This document shows positions 34,494 through 44,349 of a DNA stretch of 64,000 nucleotides, one piece after another (the stretch's first letter is position 1; every line of letters begins with the position of its first letter). The notes beneath the pieces are model-generated. The model ran no database searches, had not been told where the DNA came from, and saw nothing but the letters and a program-made list of their open reading frames with translations. The position numbers and the translations under genes are program-made. Source of the DNA: Snodgrassella communis (GTDB lineage Bacteria > Pseudomonadota > Gammaproteobacteria > Burkholderiales > Neisseriaceae); assembly GCF_914768045.1 (NCBI RefSeq), contig NZ_CAJZCD010000003.1, positions 124,001-188,000 of the forward strand, written 5' to 3'.

Positions 34494-35465
34494 TTGTTTA
34501 TCTTAATGAACTTAAGATGTGCTTATATAAACGGCCTAGTTTTGCAGGGCGAACACACAGGCAAAGTTGTTAACCTCTCATTTGATCATCAACTGCCAAC
34601 GTTTACTTTTGAAGATAACTTTCTTGACTGGTACGAACGCTGGCTGGATGAAGTGATTTCGGGTAAGTTATCAAACCGAGAATCTGGCTGGTTTGGCCAT
34701 ACCGTTGCCGGTTCTGAAAAGCAATTACTTGAAAAATTTTTTATATCAGATTGCGAAGAATATAAATACCACTGTTTAGAAGCATTATTGCATCAAGCCA
34801 ACATTTCATCAAAGACATATAAAATACTGGAAAATCAGTATCACCTGAATAATGCCGATTTGAAACGCATCAGTTTACAAGTCATAGCTAACTTTTCTTA
34901 CTCGAAAGCCAAAAATTATCTCCATGAATACTTTGATATTGAACCAGAGTTTGTTATTAAACTGCTGTACTGGTATGGCAAACACAAAATAAACGAGTGG
35001 ATAGAAATATTACATACTTCCACCCCACAATTCAAAGATGCTCAAGCTTTCAGGTACTTTGTATATTTATTGGAAGAAAGCAAAACCAATTATGTTCAAA
35101 TAATCCTGCCATTTACCACACATGCAAACAGTGAAATACGTGCCACCGCCTTCTATGCCTTAGGTTCCCTGAACAATAAAACTAAAAAAACAATAATCAA
35201 CTATTTCATTGCCGGGCTTACTGATTCAAATCAGCAAGTAATCTATGAGGCACTATCAGCACTGAAAGGAATTACCGACAGCAGATTGCTCAAATACTAT
35301 CAGGCTATTGCCAACAAAATCACCCAAGAAGATAAATACAGTAATTTATTATATCAGCTAAATAGTTGTCTGATTTATTTCAAATTAACAAATGAGACCA
35401 TTCTCAATATAGATACAGATACTTATATAGTAAAAAAATGGTTTCAATTTTGGAAAAAATATTAA
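34494..35465 (+). CDS. HEAT-repeat-like protein with a SUKH (SMI1/KNR4)-like N-terminal tail, possibly 5'-truncated
   Basis: CAYINGLVLQGEHTGKVVNLSF...FLDWYERWLDEVISG resembles the C-terminal end of SUKH domains; helical repeats follow. Confidence 0.5.
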   Translation: MFILMNLRCAYINGLVLQGEHTGKVVNLSFDHQLPTFTFEDNFLDWYERWLDEVISGKLSNRESGWFGHTVAGSEKQLLEKFFISDCEEYKYHCLEALLHQANISSKTYKILENQYHLNNADLKRISLQVIANFSYSKAKNYLHEYFDIEPEFVIKLLYWYGKHKINEWIEILHTSTPQFKDAQAFRYFVYLLEESKTNYVQIILPFTTHANSEIRATAFYALGSLNNKTKKTIINYFIAGLTDSNQQVIYEALSALKGITDSRLLKYYQAIANKITQEDKYSNLLYQLNSCLIYFKLTNETILNIDTDTYIVKKWFQFWKKY

Positions 35466-35762
35466 ATTATTTATGCTCAATCCTTTACCAATATACTTAT
35501 CACTCATTATCTTATTACTACAGAATAATAATAAGATGCCTTTAGACACTCAATAAAGATAATGCTCCAGCGATCTGGCCATTAACTTAACAGTAGGAAT
35601 TATCCATTTATATTATTCCCAACTGACAAAAATCAAACACAACATTTTGATTACAAAATTTTATTTAAAAATTCACTTATTAATATTAATTTTACCTCAG
35701 CGCTATACTCCTACCATTGCCACAGGATTAAGATAAAACTTCATTATTCTCAGGAGTACAAC

Positions 35763-36014
35763 ATGGGTTTACTTTGGACGATTATAGTAGGTTTTATTAT
35801 AGGTCTGATTGCCAAAATGGTTTATCCCGGCAGACAACAGCTAGGCTTAATTGTGACCACACTACTGGGTATTGGTGGCTCCTTGCTCGCAGGTTATGTA
35901 GGACAGGCATTTGGCTGGTATCAGGCAGGGCAAAAAGCCGGTTTGATAGCTTCAATTATTTTTGCCTGCATCATTCTGTTTATCTACGGCAAAATCAAAA
36001 ACCGTCAGATATAA
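35763..36014 (+). CDS. GlsB/YeaQ/YmgE family small membrane protein
   Basis: GLLWTIIVGFIIGLIAKMVYPG... 83 aa with TM segments. Confidence 0.85.
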   Translation: MGLLWTIIVGFIIGLIAKMVYPGRQQLGLIVTTLLGIGGSLLAGYVGQAFGWYQAGQKAGLIASIIFACIILFIYGKIKNRQI

Positions 36015-36015
36015 A

Positions 36016-36051
36016 AAAAAGGTGATGGATTTTAAATCCATCACCTTTTTC
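36016..36051. terminator. Bidirectional terminator
   Basis: AAAAAGGTGATGGATTT/AAATCCATCACCTTTTT inverted repeat. Confidence 0.85.
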
Positions 36052-36066
36052 CAAATAACAGCAATA

Positions 36067-36684
36067 TTACTTTTTAGTTTGTATTTTTCCCACCCCTCTA
36101 TCGCGCAACTGAGCAATTGTGGCGTCAATGCCCTGCTGCTGAATTAACTGATCAAACTGGCTTCGGTATACCGTGACCAAACTGGTACCATTCACCCGAA
36201 AATTGTAAATCTTGAATACACCATCAGAGTAATACATCTGGTAACCAACGGTATAATGTTTATTACTGCCACTAACAACCTCAGTAAACGTTTCCAGCTT
36301 ATTATTTCCCTGATTCACAACTTTCGGTAATACCTTTACCGTAGCATTGCTGGCACCCATTAATGCTGAGTGGGCATAAATTCGTACAATCATATTTTTA
36401 AACGCCGCACTGAAATCCCGTCTTTGCTGCGCCGTAAACTGCCGCCAAGGCAACCCCACCGCTAAGGCGGAAATCCGCTCATAGTCCAGATATTGATCTG
36501 CATAACGCTCAATCTGGCTGATTCGTTGCTGCTCGTTCAAACTTTTATCCCGTACTACCGACAGCACCGCATCTACATTCTGCTGTAATTGTTGCTGTGC
36601 CAGCTGTTCCTGCGTTGCAGCAAACGTGTATACTGAAAACAGCAACATCCATGCAGTCATGTAAACTCTTACATACTTCTGCAT
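36067..36684 (-). CDS. MlaC/Ttg2D-family phospholipid-binding ABC transporter periplasmic protein
   Basis: Signal peptide; RRDFSAAFKNMIVRIYAHSALMG, YRVNGTSL-like C-terminus (FRVNGTSLVTVYRSQFDQLI). Confidence 0.8.
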   Translation of the reverse strand: MQKYVRVYMTAWMLLFSVYTFAATQEQLAQQQLQQNVDAVLSVVRDKSLNEQQRISQIERYADQYLDYERISALAVGLPWRQFTAQQRRDFSAAFKNMIVRIYAHSALMGASNATVKVLPKVVNQGNNKLETFTEVVSGSNKHYTVGYQMYYSDGVFKIYNFRVNGTSLVTVYRSQFDQLIQQQGIDATIAQLRDRGVGKIQTKK

Positions 36685-36772
36685 TTTCTTTCTCCTGTTA
36701 ATAAGCAAAAAAAGCGGTTTATGTACTTCTTCATCCATAAACCGCCTGCTATCTTTCATCTGCAAAAATTCT

Positions 36773-39400
36773 TTATACAGCTTTAGCTGCTAACCAGTCC
36801 CTGACACTGGCCAAAGCTGGTGGCAGTGCAGCGATATCCTGCCCGCCTGCCTGCGCCAAATCAGGTCGGCCACCGCCCTTACCGCCCACCTGCGTGGCTA
36901 CATAATTGACCAGCTCGCCAGCCTTAACTGTTTTGCTGAGTGCTTTTGATACACCGGCAGTAATAGCAATTCTACCATCATTTACCGCCGCCAATAACAC
37001 CACAATATTATCACCCTGAGCGGTTAAATCAGTAGCAATATCACGTAAAGCACTGCTGTCTGCTTCAATCTGGCTGAGTACCAGTTGCGCCGTACCCACA
37101 GTTTGTGCCTGCGCCAGCAAAGCCTTACCAGCTTGTCTGGCCAGTTCGCTTCTGGCTTCGCCTAACGCCTTTTCCAGCTGCTTACTCTGGTTATGCATAG
37201 CCTGTAATTTGGATAGCAAATCCTCCGCTGTCTGTGCTTTTACTTCAGCTACCGCTGCTTTCAGCAATTCTTCCTGCTGCTGTACAAACTGTAAGGCATT
37301 TAATCCGGTAACTGCCTCAATACGCCGCACACCTGCGGCGATACCACTTTCCGATATAATTTTAAAGAGCCCGATATCACCAGTACGTGCAACGTGCGTT
37401 CCGCCACACAGCTCAGTGGAAAATTCACCCATGCTCAGTACACGTACTTCATCACCGTATTTTTCCCCAAACAGTGCCATTGCACCGGCGGCAATCGCCT
37501 CATCAAAACTCATATTCTGCGCACATACAGCCACATTGGCCACAATAGCCTGATTAACACGGCGTTCAACTTCCGCCAGTTGTGCAGCACTTACCGGCTG
37601 TGAATGAGAGAAGTCAAAACGGGTACGTTCCGCATTTACCAGCGAACCTTTCTGCTCAACATGGGTACCCAATATTTCGCGCAAGGCACGGTGCATCAGA
37701 TGGGTAGCACTGTGGTTACGCATACTGGCTTCCCGCAACACACTATCTACCTGAGCCGTAACCGCATCACCCACTTTCAAACTGCCAGACAGCATTTCCC
37801 CAAACTGACCAAATACCTTAGCCTTGATTTTTTGGGTATCATCCACCTGAAAACGGTTTTCACCGGCAAAAATATAGCCCATATCACCAGTCTGACCGCC
37901 GGATTCTGCATAAAACGGAGTAAAATCAATCACGACAGCCCCAGTTTCACCAGCATTCAGCTGCTCAACCGCCTCACCGTCCTTATACAAGGCCAGAATT
38001 CTGCTTTCATTCTGGCGCTGCTGATAGCCAGTAAATTCTGTATCAGTACCTTCATAGGCCAACTGCGTATTGGCCTTGAAATTCTGAGCAGCACGGGCAC
38101 GGGCTCGTTGCGCAGCCATCGCGCGCTCAAAACCAGCTTCATCCAGACTGATATCACGTTCACGCGCAATATCTGCGGTTAAATCATATGGAAAACCATA
38201 GGTATCATACAGCTTGAAAATCACCTCACCGTCCAAAGTCTGAACACCATCCTGCAAAGCATTTTCTAGCAGAGCCATCCCTGTTTCCAGCGTTTGCGCA
38301 AAGCGGCTTTCTTCCTGTTTCAGAACATCGCTGATTTGCGTCTGCTTTTCAACCAGCTCAGGATAGGCAGCACCCATTTCCTGCACCAGATCAGCTACAA
38401 GCAAATGGAAAAATGCCTGTTTACAGCCCAGTTTATAGCCGTGACGTACGGCACGGCGAATAATACGCCGCAACACATAACCACGACCTTCATTACTGGG
38501 CAATACACCGTCAGCAATCAAAAAGGCACAGGAACGGATATGGTCGGCAATGACTTTCAGACTTGGAACTTCCTGACTATACGATATGCCTACCACCCGC
38601 GCCACAGCATGAAGCAAATGGACAAACAGGTCGATTTCATAATTACTATGTACCTGCTGCAATACTGCTGATATCCGCTCCAGTCCCATACCGGTATCAA
38701 CCGAAGGCTTGGGCAACGGATTCATCTGCCCGTTTTCATCACGGTTATACTGCATGAATACACAGTTCCAGATTTCGATGAAACGGTCACCATCTTCCTC
38801 AGCACTGCCCGGAGGGCCACCCCAGATATGCTCACCATGGTCATAAAAGATTTCTGAGCAAGGACCACAAGGACCGGTATCACCCATCTGCCAGAAATTA
38901 TCCGAAGCATAACGAGCACCCTTGTTGTCGCCAATACGAATAATTTTTTCTGGCGGCAACCCAATCTCATTTAACCAAATATCATAAGCTTCATCATCTT
39001 CAGCATACACCGTCGCCAGCAGTTTTTCCGGCGGCAGATTCAACCAGTCCTTGCTGGTAAGAAATTCCCAGGCAAAACACAGAGCATCGCGTTTAAAATA
39101 ATCACCAAAGCTGAAATTGCCCAGCATCTCAAAAAAAGTATGATGGCGCGCGGTATAACCGACATTTTCCAAATCATTGTGTTTACCTCCGGCGCGCACA
39201 CATTTCTGTGCAGTAGTCGCGCGGCTGTACGGCCGCTTATCAAAGCCCAGAAACACATCTTTAAACTGATTCATACCCGCATTGGTAAACAACAGGGTTT
39301 TATCATCCTGAGATGGTACCAGTGAAGAAGATGGCACTACCTGATGGCCTTTACTTGCAAAAAATTGAAGAAATTTAGAACGTAATTCTGCTGTTTTCAT
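36773..39400 (-). CDS. alaS: Alanyl-tRNA synthetase
   Basis: [70 protein letters not shown]. Confidence 0.98.
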   Translation of the reverse strand: MKTAELRSKFLQFFASKGHQVVPSSSLVPSQDDKTLLFTNAGMNQFKDVFLGFDKRPYSRATTAQKCVRAGGKHNDLENVGYTARHHTFFEMLGNFSFGDYFKRDALCFAWEFLTSKDWLNLPPEKLLATVYAEDDEAYDIWLNEIGLPPEKIIRIGDNKGARYASDNFWQMGDTGPCGPCSEIFYDHGEHIWGGPPGSAEEDGDRFIEIWNCVFMQYNRDENGQMNPLPKPSVDTGMGLERISAVLQQVHSNYEIDLFVHLLHAVARVVGISYSQEVPSLKVIADHIRSCAFLIADGVLPSNEGRGYVLRRIIRRAVRHGYKLGCKQAFFHLLVADLVQEMGAAYPELVEKQTQISDVLKQEESRFAQTLETGMALLENALQDGVQTLDGEVIFKLYDTYGFPYDLTADIARERDISLDEAGFERAMAAQRARARAAQNFKANTQLAYEGTDTEFTGYQQRQNESRILALYKDGEAVEQLNAGETGAVVIDFTPFYAESGGQTGDMGYIFAGENRFQVDDTQKIKAKVFGQFGEMLSGSLKVGDAVTAQVDSVLREASMRNHSATHLMHRALREILGTHVEQKGSLVNAERTRFDFSHSQPVSAAQLAEVERRVNQAIVANVAVCAQNMSFDEAIAAGAMALFGEKYGDEVRVLSMGEFSTELCGGTHVARTGDIGLFKIISESGIAAGVRRIEAVTGLNALQFVQQQEELLKAAVAEVKAQTAEDLLSKLQAMHNQSKQLEKALGEARSELARQAGKALLAQAQTVGTAQLVLSQIEADSSALRDIATDLTAQGDNIVVLLAAVNDGRIAITAGVSKALSKTVKAGELVNYVATQVGGKGGGRPDLAQAGGQDIAALPPALASVRDWLAAKAV

Positions 39401-39430
39401 GTTAGTTTCAATTAAACGGGCGAATAATCG

Positions 39431-39468
39431 TATTCAGGCAGTCTGTATAAAAACAGACTGCCTGAATA
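39431..39468. repeat. 16-bp inverted repeat with two DUS-like AGACTGCCTGAA copies in opposite orientation
   Basis: TATTCAGGCAGTCTGT-ATAAAA-ACAGACTGCCTGAATA. Confidence 0.85.
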
Positions 39469-39729
39469 TGTATACTAAAAAAGAGGACACTGGCTTAGTT
39501 AAGCTATTACAACCATTACCCTCGTTAAAATCATCTGCATATCTTACCGCAGTTTTACGCATAAGCCTACCTGAACAGACCAAATTCCATGCCAAAATAA
39601 CATTTCCAACCACAGTGCTGCCCTATATACGGTATAGTTAGCCCAAAGCAAACAGAATGAAGTTACAAAAACAGTAGTAACAAATAACCATGTCGGCCTG
39701 TAATTGGCGCATCTTTGAAAAGGACAAAC

Positions 39730-40890
39730 ATGAAAAACACAGCTTGCCTGAGTTTATCCGGTTTGATTTTATGTCTTCTGACCGCATGCAGCGGCTCACA
39801 TGATAACAGCAATCAGCAACCCGCTTCTGCTGCTGCCAGCAATACTGGCACTTTAAGCAATACCAAAGCATTAAAAATATATAATTGGTCGGATTACGTC
39901 GATCCAAAAATTATTGGTGAATTCGAAAAAAAATATGGCATAAAAGTCACCTATAACTTTTATGACAGTGATGAAACGCTGGAAAGTAAAATTCTTACCG
40001 GACAATCCGGCTACGATATTGTCGGGCCATCCAACTCTTTTGTTGGTCGCCAGATTAAAGCCGGTGCCTATCAGCCACTGGACAAAAGCCAGATACCGAA
40101 CTGGAAATACATCAACCCAAAATTGCTCAATTTATTAAAAGACGTAGATCCGGGCAACCAGTATGCTGTACCTAATTACTGGGGTATGAATACCATCGCA
40201 ATCAACATTGAAAAAGTCAATGCCGCTCTTGGTGACACCCCAATGCCAGACAACAGCTGGGACTTAGTCTTCAATCCTGAATACACAGACAAGCTGAAAA
40301 ATTGTGGTATCAGCTATATGGATAGCCCAGTAGAAATGATTCCACTGGCTCTGCACTATGCCGGCAAAGACCCAAACAGTCAGAGTAAAGATGATATCGA
40401 CATTGCTGCCAATATCATCAAAGCCAACCGCAGCAATGTATTGCGCTACTCTTCTTCTGGCTATATCGACGATCTGGCGCGTGGCGATGTCTGTGTGGCC
40501 ATCGGCTTTGGTGGTGATTTGAATATCGCCAAACGACGCCGGCAGGAAGCAACTGGCAAAAAAGATATCGTAGTGCTCGTACCCACTCAGGGCGTTTCCC
40601 TTTGGGTGGATACACTTACCATTCCGCAGGATGCCGCCAACCTCAAAAATGCCTATCGCTACCTGAACTGGATTCTGGAACCACAGATTGCGGCCAGAAA
40701 TGCCAACTACGTTACCTATGCGCCATCCAGCATGCCAGCTAAAGAACTGATGAAAAAAGAATACCGTGAAGACAACAGCATCTTCCCGTCAGATGAAGTT
40801 TTGGCCAACAGTTATCTGGTTTTACCGGCAAAATCCGACACCTTAAAATATGAATTGCGCTTATGGCAAAACCTCAAGGCAGGTAAATAG
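39730..40890 (+). CDS. potF: Putrescine/spermidine ABC transporter substrate-binding lipoprotein
   Basis: Lipobox LLTACSGSH; LKIYNWSDYVDPKIIGEFEKKYGIKVTYNFYDSDETLE; start taken as MKNTACL. Confidence 0.92.
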   Translation: MKNTACLSLSGLILCLLTACSGSHDNSNQQPASAAASNTGTLSNTKALKIYNWSDYVDPKIIGEFEKKYGIKVTYNFYDSDETLESKILTGQSGYDIVGPSNSFVGRQIKAGAYQPLDKSQIPNWKYINPKLLNLLKDVDPGNQYAVPNYWGMNTIAINIEKVNAALGDTPMPDNSWDLVFNPEYTDKLKNCGISYMDSPVEMIPLALHYAGKDPNSQSKDDIDIAANIIKANRSNVLRYSSSGYIDDLARGDVCVAIGFGGDLNIAKRRRQEATGKKDIVVLVPTQGVSLWVDTLTIPQDAANLKNAYRYLNWILEPQIAARNANYVTYAPSSMPAKELMKKEYREDNSIFPSDEVLANSYLVLPAKSDTLKYELRLWQNLKAGK

Positions 40891-40980
40891 TTGTTCTGAA
40901 TAATATCAACCATACAGCAAACGCCTCAGTAATGAGAGTTTGCTGTATTTATTTCAGTCTTACAAAAAGCATAATGCTGT

Positions 40981-41493
40981 CTAACGGCACAGCTCAGGAA
41001 ACTTCTTCCATGCCTGTGATAATGTCGTACCATTAGAATAAACATTTACCATACTTTGTGACATACCCGTTTTAACCACATCAATTTGCAAGCCTTCTAT
41101 CTTCGTAAACGGATTGACCAACGCCAGAGTCTGACTACCATCAGGATAAGCACTGATTTTGTAAAATTCCCGTGGTAAATTAAAGCGTAACTGTAATTTA
41201 TCATGTAAACACTTACCCACCTCAATGGCTGGCCGCTCAATACTGAGGCTGACATCTGGTAAAACCGTACGTTCAGGTTTCAGCACCGGAACATCTTTCG
41301 ATACTACTACACAGCGAAACTGATTTGCACCAGACGACTGGCTAGACTGCAATAGAGCATTTGCCACAGCCTGTGAATCACATTCGCGCTCTTGCGCAAC
41401 ATAAGGCGTTACCTGAACGCACCCCACCAACAGACTGGCGCACAGACATGGCCAACTCACTATTTTTTTCCACAACATATTTAACATTTCCAT
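40981..41493 (-). CDS. Hypothetical lipoprotein
   Basis: Lipobox LLVGC near N-terminus; no recognised family. Confidence 0.6.
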   Translation of the reverse strand: MEMLNMLWKKIVSWPCLCASLLVGCVQVTPYVAQERECDSQAVANALLQSSQSSGANQFRCVVVSKDVPVLKPERTVLPDVSLSIERPAIEVGKCLHDKLQLRFNLPREFYKISAYPDGSQTLALVNPFTKIEGLQIDVVKTGMSQSMVNVYSNGTTLSQAWKKFPELCR

Positions 41494-41709
41494 TATATGT
41501 ATTTAGGTTTCAATCATTCAGACTAATAACATCTTCGTGCCAGCAGATCATCACTGCTTCTCTGAACTCAAACAATCTATTGTCATTTCAGAACAATAAT
41601 TCCCGCTTAATTGATAATTGCATTAACTGAAAACCGCAGTATGCCAAATGCTATAACGCAAACAAACCGCTATAATAACAGCCATATTTAAACACATACC
41701 AGTTTTATC

Positions 41710-42336
41710 ATGACTTTCCCTACCGTCAAAACCGTCACATTGGCTTTAACTGGCGCCTCGGGCATGCCCTACGCCAGACGGCTGCTGTCCTGCCTGTTAC
41801 AGGCCAATATCAGAGTATGGCTACTGTATTCACAGGCAGCGCAGATAGTTGCCCGGCAGGAAATCAACTGGCATTTACCTACCAGCGCCAAACAGTGTAC
41901 CGCAGCACTATGCGCAGAATACGCAGTCGACCCATCCATGCTTACCGTGTTTGGACGCGATGAATGGTTTGCTCCGCCTGCCTCCGGATCCAATCCAGCT
42001 GATGCCATGATTATCTGTCCGGCCAGCATGGGTTGCGTAGCAGCCATCGCCGCCGGTACCTCAGACCATCTGCTTGAACGCGCTGCCGACGTTTCCATTA
42101 AAGAAAACCGTCCGCTGATTATCGTACCACGTGAAACACCATTATCAGCGATTCATCTGGAAAACATGCTCAAACTATCACGACTAGGCGTATGCATCCT
42201 GCCACCAGTATCAGCTTTCTACCAGCATCCCCAAAGCATCGAAGACATGATAGACTTTGTAGTGGCGCGCATTCTGGATCAACTGCGGATACCGCATCAA
42301 TTAATTGCACGCTGGGGTGCAGAAAATAATTCTTGA
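41710..42336 (+). CDS. ubiX: Flavin prenyltransferase
   Basis: ALTGASGMPYARRLL, PASMGCVAAIAAGTSDHLLERAADVSIKENRPLIIVPRETPLS. Confidence 0.93.
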   Translation: MTFPTVKTVTLALTGASGMPYARRLLSCLLQANIRVWLLYSQAAQIVARQEINWHLPTSAKQCTAALCAEYAVDPSMLTVFGRDEWFAPPASGSNPADAMIICPASMGCVAAIAAGTSDHLLERAADVSIKENRPLIIVPRETPLSAIHLENMLKLSRLGVCILPPVSAFYQHPQSIEDMIDFVVARILDQLRIPHQLIARWGAENNS

Positions 42337-42361
42337 CACCACACACAGAATGCTTTATGGT
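42333..42361 (+). promoter_or_regulatory. Strong sigma70-like promoter: TTGACA-N17-TATGGT
   Basis: -35 TTGACA 42333-42338, 17-nt spacer, -10 TATGGT 42356-42361; overlaps the ubiX 3' end. Confidence 0.6.
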
Positions 42362-42367
42362 ATAGAT

Positions 42368-42445
42368 ATGAAAAACGTAATCACTTTCTCTTTTGCTTAT
42401 TATTGGTACCACACCTCGGTGCGGTGCTTTTTTGCGTTTATTTGA
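42368..42445 (+). other. Candidate aromatic leader peptide (25 aa) MKNVITFSFAYYWYHTSVRCFFAFI; possible leaderless attenuator or small RNA
   Basis: ATG at predicted +1 of the promoter; consecutive F-A-Y-Y-W-Y-H codons immediately before hairpin A; no Shine-Dalgarno visible. Confidence 0.4.
42408..42433 (+). terminator. Hairpin A: ACCACACC-TC-GGTGCGGT then GCTTTTTT
   Basis: 8-bp arms with one A.C mismatch and a T6 tract; lies inside the leader ORF. Confidence 0.55.
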
Positions 42446-42470
42446 AAACCTGTTAGCAAAATAAAAAGTG

Positions 42471-42501
42471 AACCGCCCGGCCAACCCGAGGCGGTTTTTT
42501 T
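42471..42501 (+). terminator. Hairpin B: AACCGCC(CGG-CCAAC-CCG-A)GGCGGTT followed by TTTTT
   Basis: 7-bp perfect arms plus inner CGG/CCG, then a T tract. Confidence 0.8.
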
Positions 42502-42563
42502 ATTGCCATAAACGCCTCAAACAAAAAGGCATTAAAATGTATCAACAACTACTGGAGAATAAA

Positions 42564-43112
42564 ATGTCTGCTTTATCATTAAAACAGCTACCACAATCAG
42601 CATCGCCGGTATCACAACTTCAACGCTGGTACATGATTGTTGATGGCAACCAGCACCGCAGTGATCTATGCCAGCTACAGCCTCAGTTTCAGGCTCCCTA
42701 TATGCTCAGCGAAGCACTCATTCCACAGCTGCGACTGGTAGCCATATTAATTGCCGCACAACGGCTTGGCTTTGACCAACCTACTCCGGATATCATTAGT
42801 GAAGAAGCAGACTGGTTTGCCGCACGCATTCTGGTAATGGGAGTGAGAGTTTTTCATCTCGACATTACCTTAATCCCGATGCTGAAAACAGCCAATAGCC
42901 GTGCCCGCAGCTTTGCGCAAAAACATAATCTGCCCTTTACTCAGGCTCAAATGCGCATGAGCCTGCACGCCAGCCGTCCCGAACAGATGCTGATTATAGA
43001 GACACAAACCCAGTGCAAAGAAGATAAAGGCTGGGTACAAAACAGCCAGCATTTTGCCCATAACCTGTGTCTGACAGAAGATACTATACTGGCAGCCTGC
43101 AACAGACCATAA
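42564..43112 (+). CDS. Hypothetical protein downstream of candidate attenuator
   Basis: ORF with TGGAGAATAAA SD before ATG 42564; no recognised family. Confidence 0.6.
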   Translation: MSALSLKQLPQSASPVSQLQRWYMIVDGNQHRSDLCQLQPQFQAPYMLSEALIPQLRLVAILIAAQRLGFDQPTPDIISEEADWFAARILVMGVRVFHLDITLIPMLKTANSRARSFAQKHNLPFTQAQMRMSLHASRPEQMLIIETQTQCKEDKGWVQNSQHFAHNLCLTEDTILAACNRP

Positions 43113-43135
43113 ACCAACGCTCCTGCTTTATCAAC

Positions 43136-43528
43136 CTAAAGCACTTTGCGCAGACTGTGGTTCACCTTATAACGAGCATAAATCGTAATCTGTTGCAAAA
43201 ATTGTTCCAACTCCTGCGCCGCGAAACTTGCATGGATAAAATAACAGCCATCACCGGTAATTTTATAAATGGCCTGTACCGCAGCAAAACTACTTACCAG
43301 CTGTTCAAATTCAGCAAACCGGCTGTTATCCATGTAAATCGTTATAAATTGCTCAGAAGGATAATGTTCGGCCACAGTAAATCGCTCAATCACCCCCCTA
43401 TCTACCAGATTCTGTACCCGCAAACCTACCGCCTGCCCGCTCAGAAAAACCTTTTCACCAATTTCTTTCCACGATAAACGGCTATTGCTTTTCAGCAAAT
43501 CCAGAATTGCCCTGTCCTTTTTATCCAT
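43136..43528 (-). CDS. Lrp/AsnC family transcriptional regulator
   Basis: MDKKDRAILDLLKSNSRLSWKEIGEKVFLSGQAVGLRVQNLVDRGVI; start could be 43567. Confidence 0.85.
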   Translation of the reverse strand: MDKKDRAILDLLKSNSRLSWKEIGEKVFLSGQAVGLRVQNLVDRGVIERFTVAEHYPSEQFITIYMDNSRFAEFEQLVSSFAAVQAIYKITGDGCYFIHASFAAQELEQFLQQITIYARYKVNHSLRKVL

Positions 43529-43632
43529 ACTTTCATCCTGAAAAAAAATAGTATTAACTGTTTTCATCAGCCTGTTCCGTCAACAGCCATAGCAGCGCAT
43601 AATTGAATCACCAAAAACAACCGGAAAAAATA

Positions 43633-44178
43633 ATGAAACAGTCACTTATAATCATTGATGTACAAAACGACTATTTTGAACAGGGTAAAATGGAGCTGTA
43701 TCAGCCGCAAAGAGCATTAGAAAAAATATTAAAACTGCGTGAACATTTTCGCCAGCAACAGCTACCTGTTTTCTATATCCAGCATATCAATATCAGAAAA
43801 AACACAACCTTTTTCCTACCTGAAAGCCACGGAGTGGCCTTACATCCGCAATTGCTGCCCTTAGCCAGCCAAAACGAATTTATCATTCTTAAAAACCACC
43901 CTAACAGCTTCTGGCAAACAGATCTGCATCAACAGCTTCAGCAGCAGAATATCCAACAATTGGTTATCTGTGGCATGATGACGCATATGTGCATTGACTC
44001 CACTACCCGTTGCGCAGCAGAACTTGGTTATCACCCCATTTTGATTGCAGATGGTTGTACCACCCGTGATCAAGAATTCAATGGCACACTTACCAACGCA
44101 TCAGATGTTCAGAACAGCTTTCTAGCAGCACTCACCACTTTTGCCAAAGTACAATCTGCGGAACAATTTATACACTAA
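43633..44178 (+). CDS. Isochorismatase-like cysteine hydrolase
   Basis: LIIIDVQNDYF, VICGMMTHMCIDSTTRCAAELGY. Confidence 0.88.
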   Translation: MKQSLIIIDVQNDYFEQGKMELYQPQRALEKILKLREHFRQQQLPVFYIQHINIRKNTTFFLPESHGVALHPQLLPLASQNEFIILKNHPNSFWQTDLHQQLQQQNIQQLVICGMMTHMCIDSTTRCAAELGYHPILIADGCTTRDQEFNGTLTNASDVQNSFLAALTTFAKVQSAEQFIH

Positions 44179-44270
44179 TAATTCACCATTTTGTTTTCGT
44201 AAGTAACCTATGTTATAAAAATTACACCTCATTATTGCATCACTTCAGCCAGATAACAGATTTCTAATAA

Positions 44271-44319
44271 AAAAGCACCAGTCACTGAATACAGTATTCA
44301 GTAGACATGGTGCTTTTAA
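44271..44319. terminator. Terminator between the convergent cysteine hydrolase and LysM/M23 genes
   Basis: AAAAGCACCA ... TGGTGCTTTT with inner CTGAATAC/GTATTCAG. Confidence 0.8.
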
Positions 44320-44349
44320 AATAAATAGAATTATTAAGCTGTCTTATAC

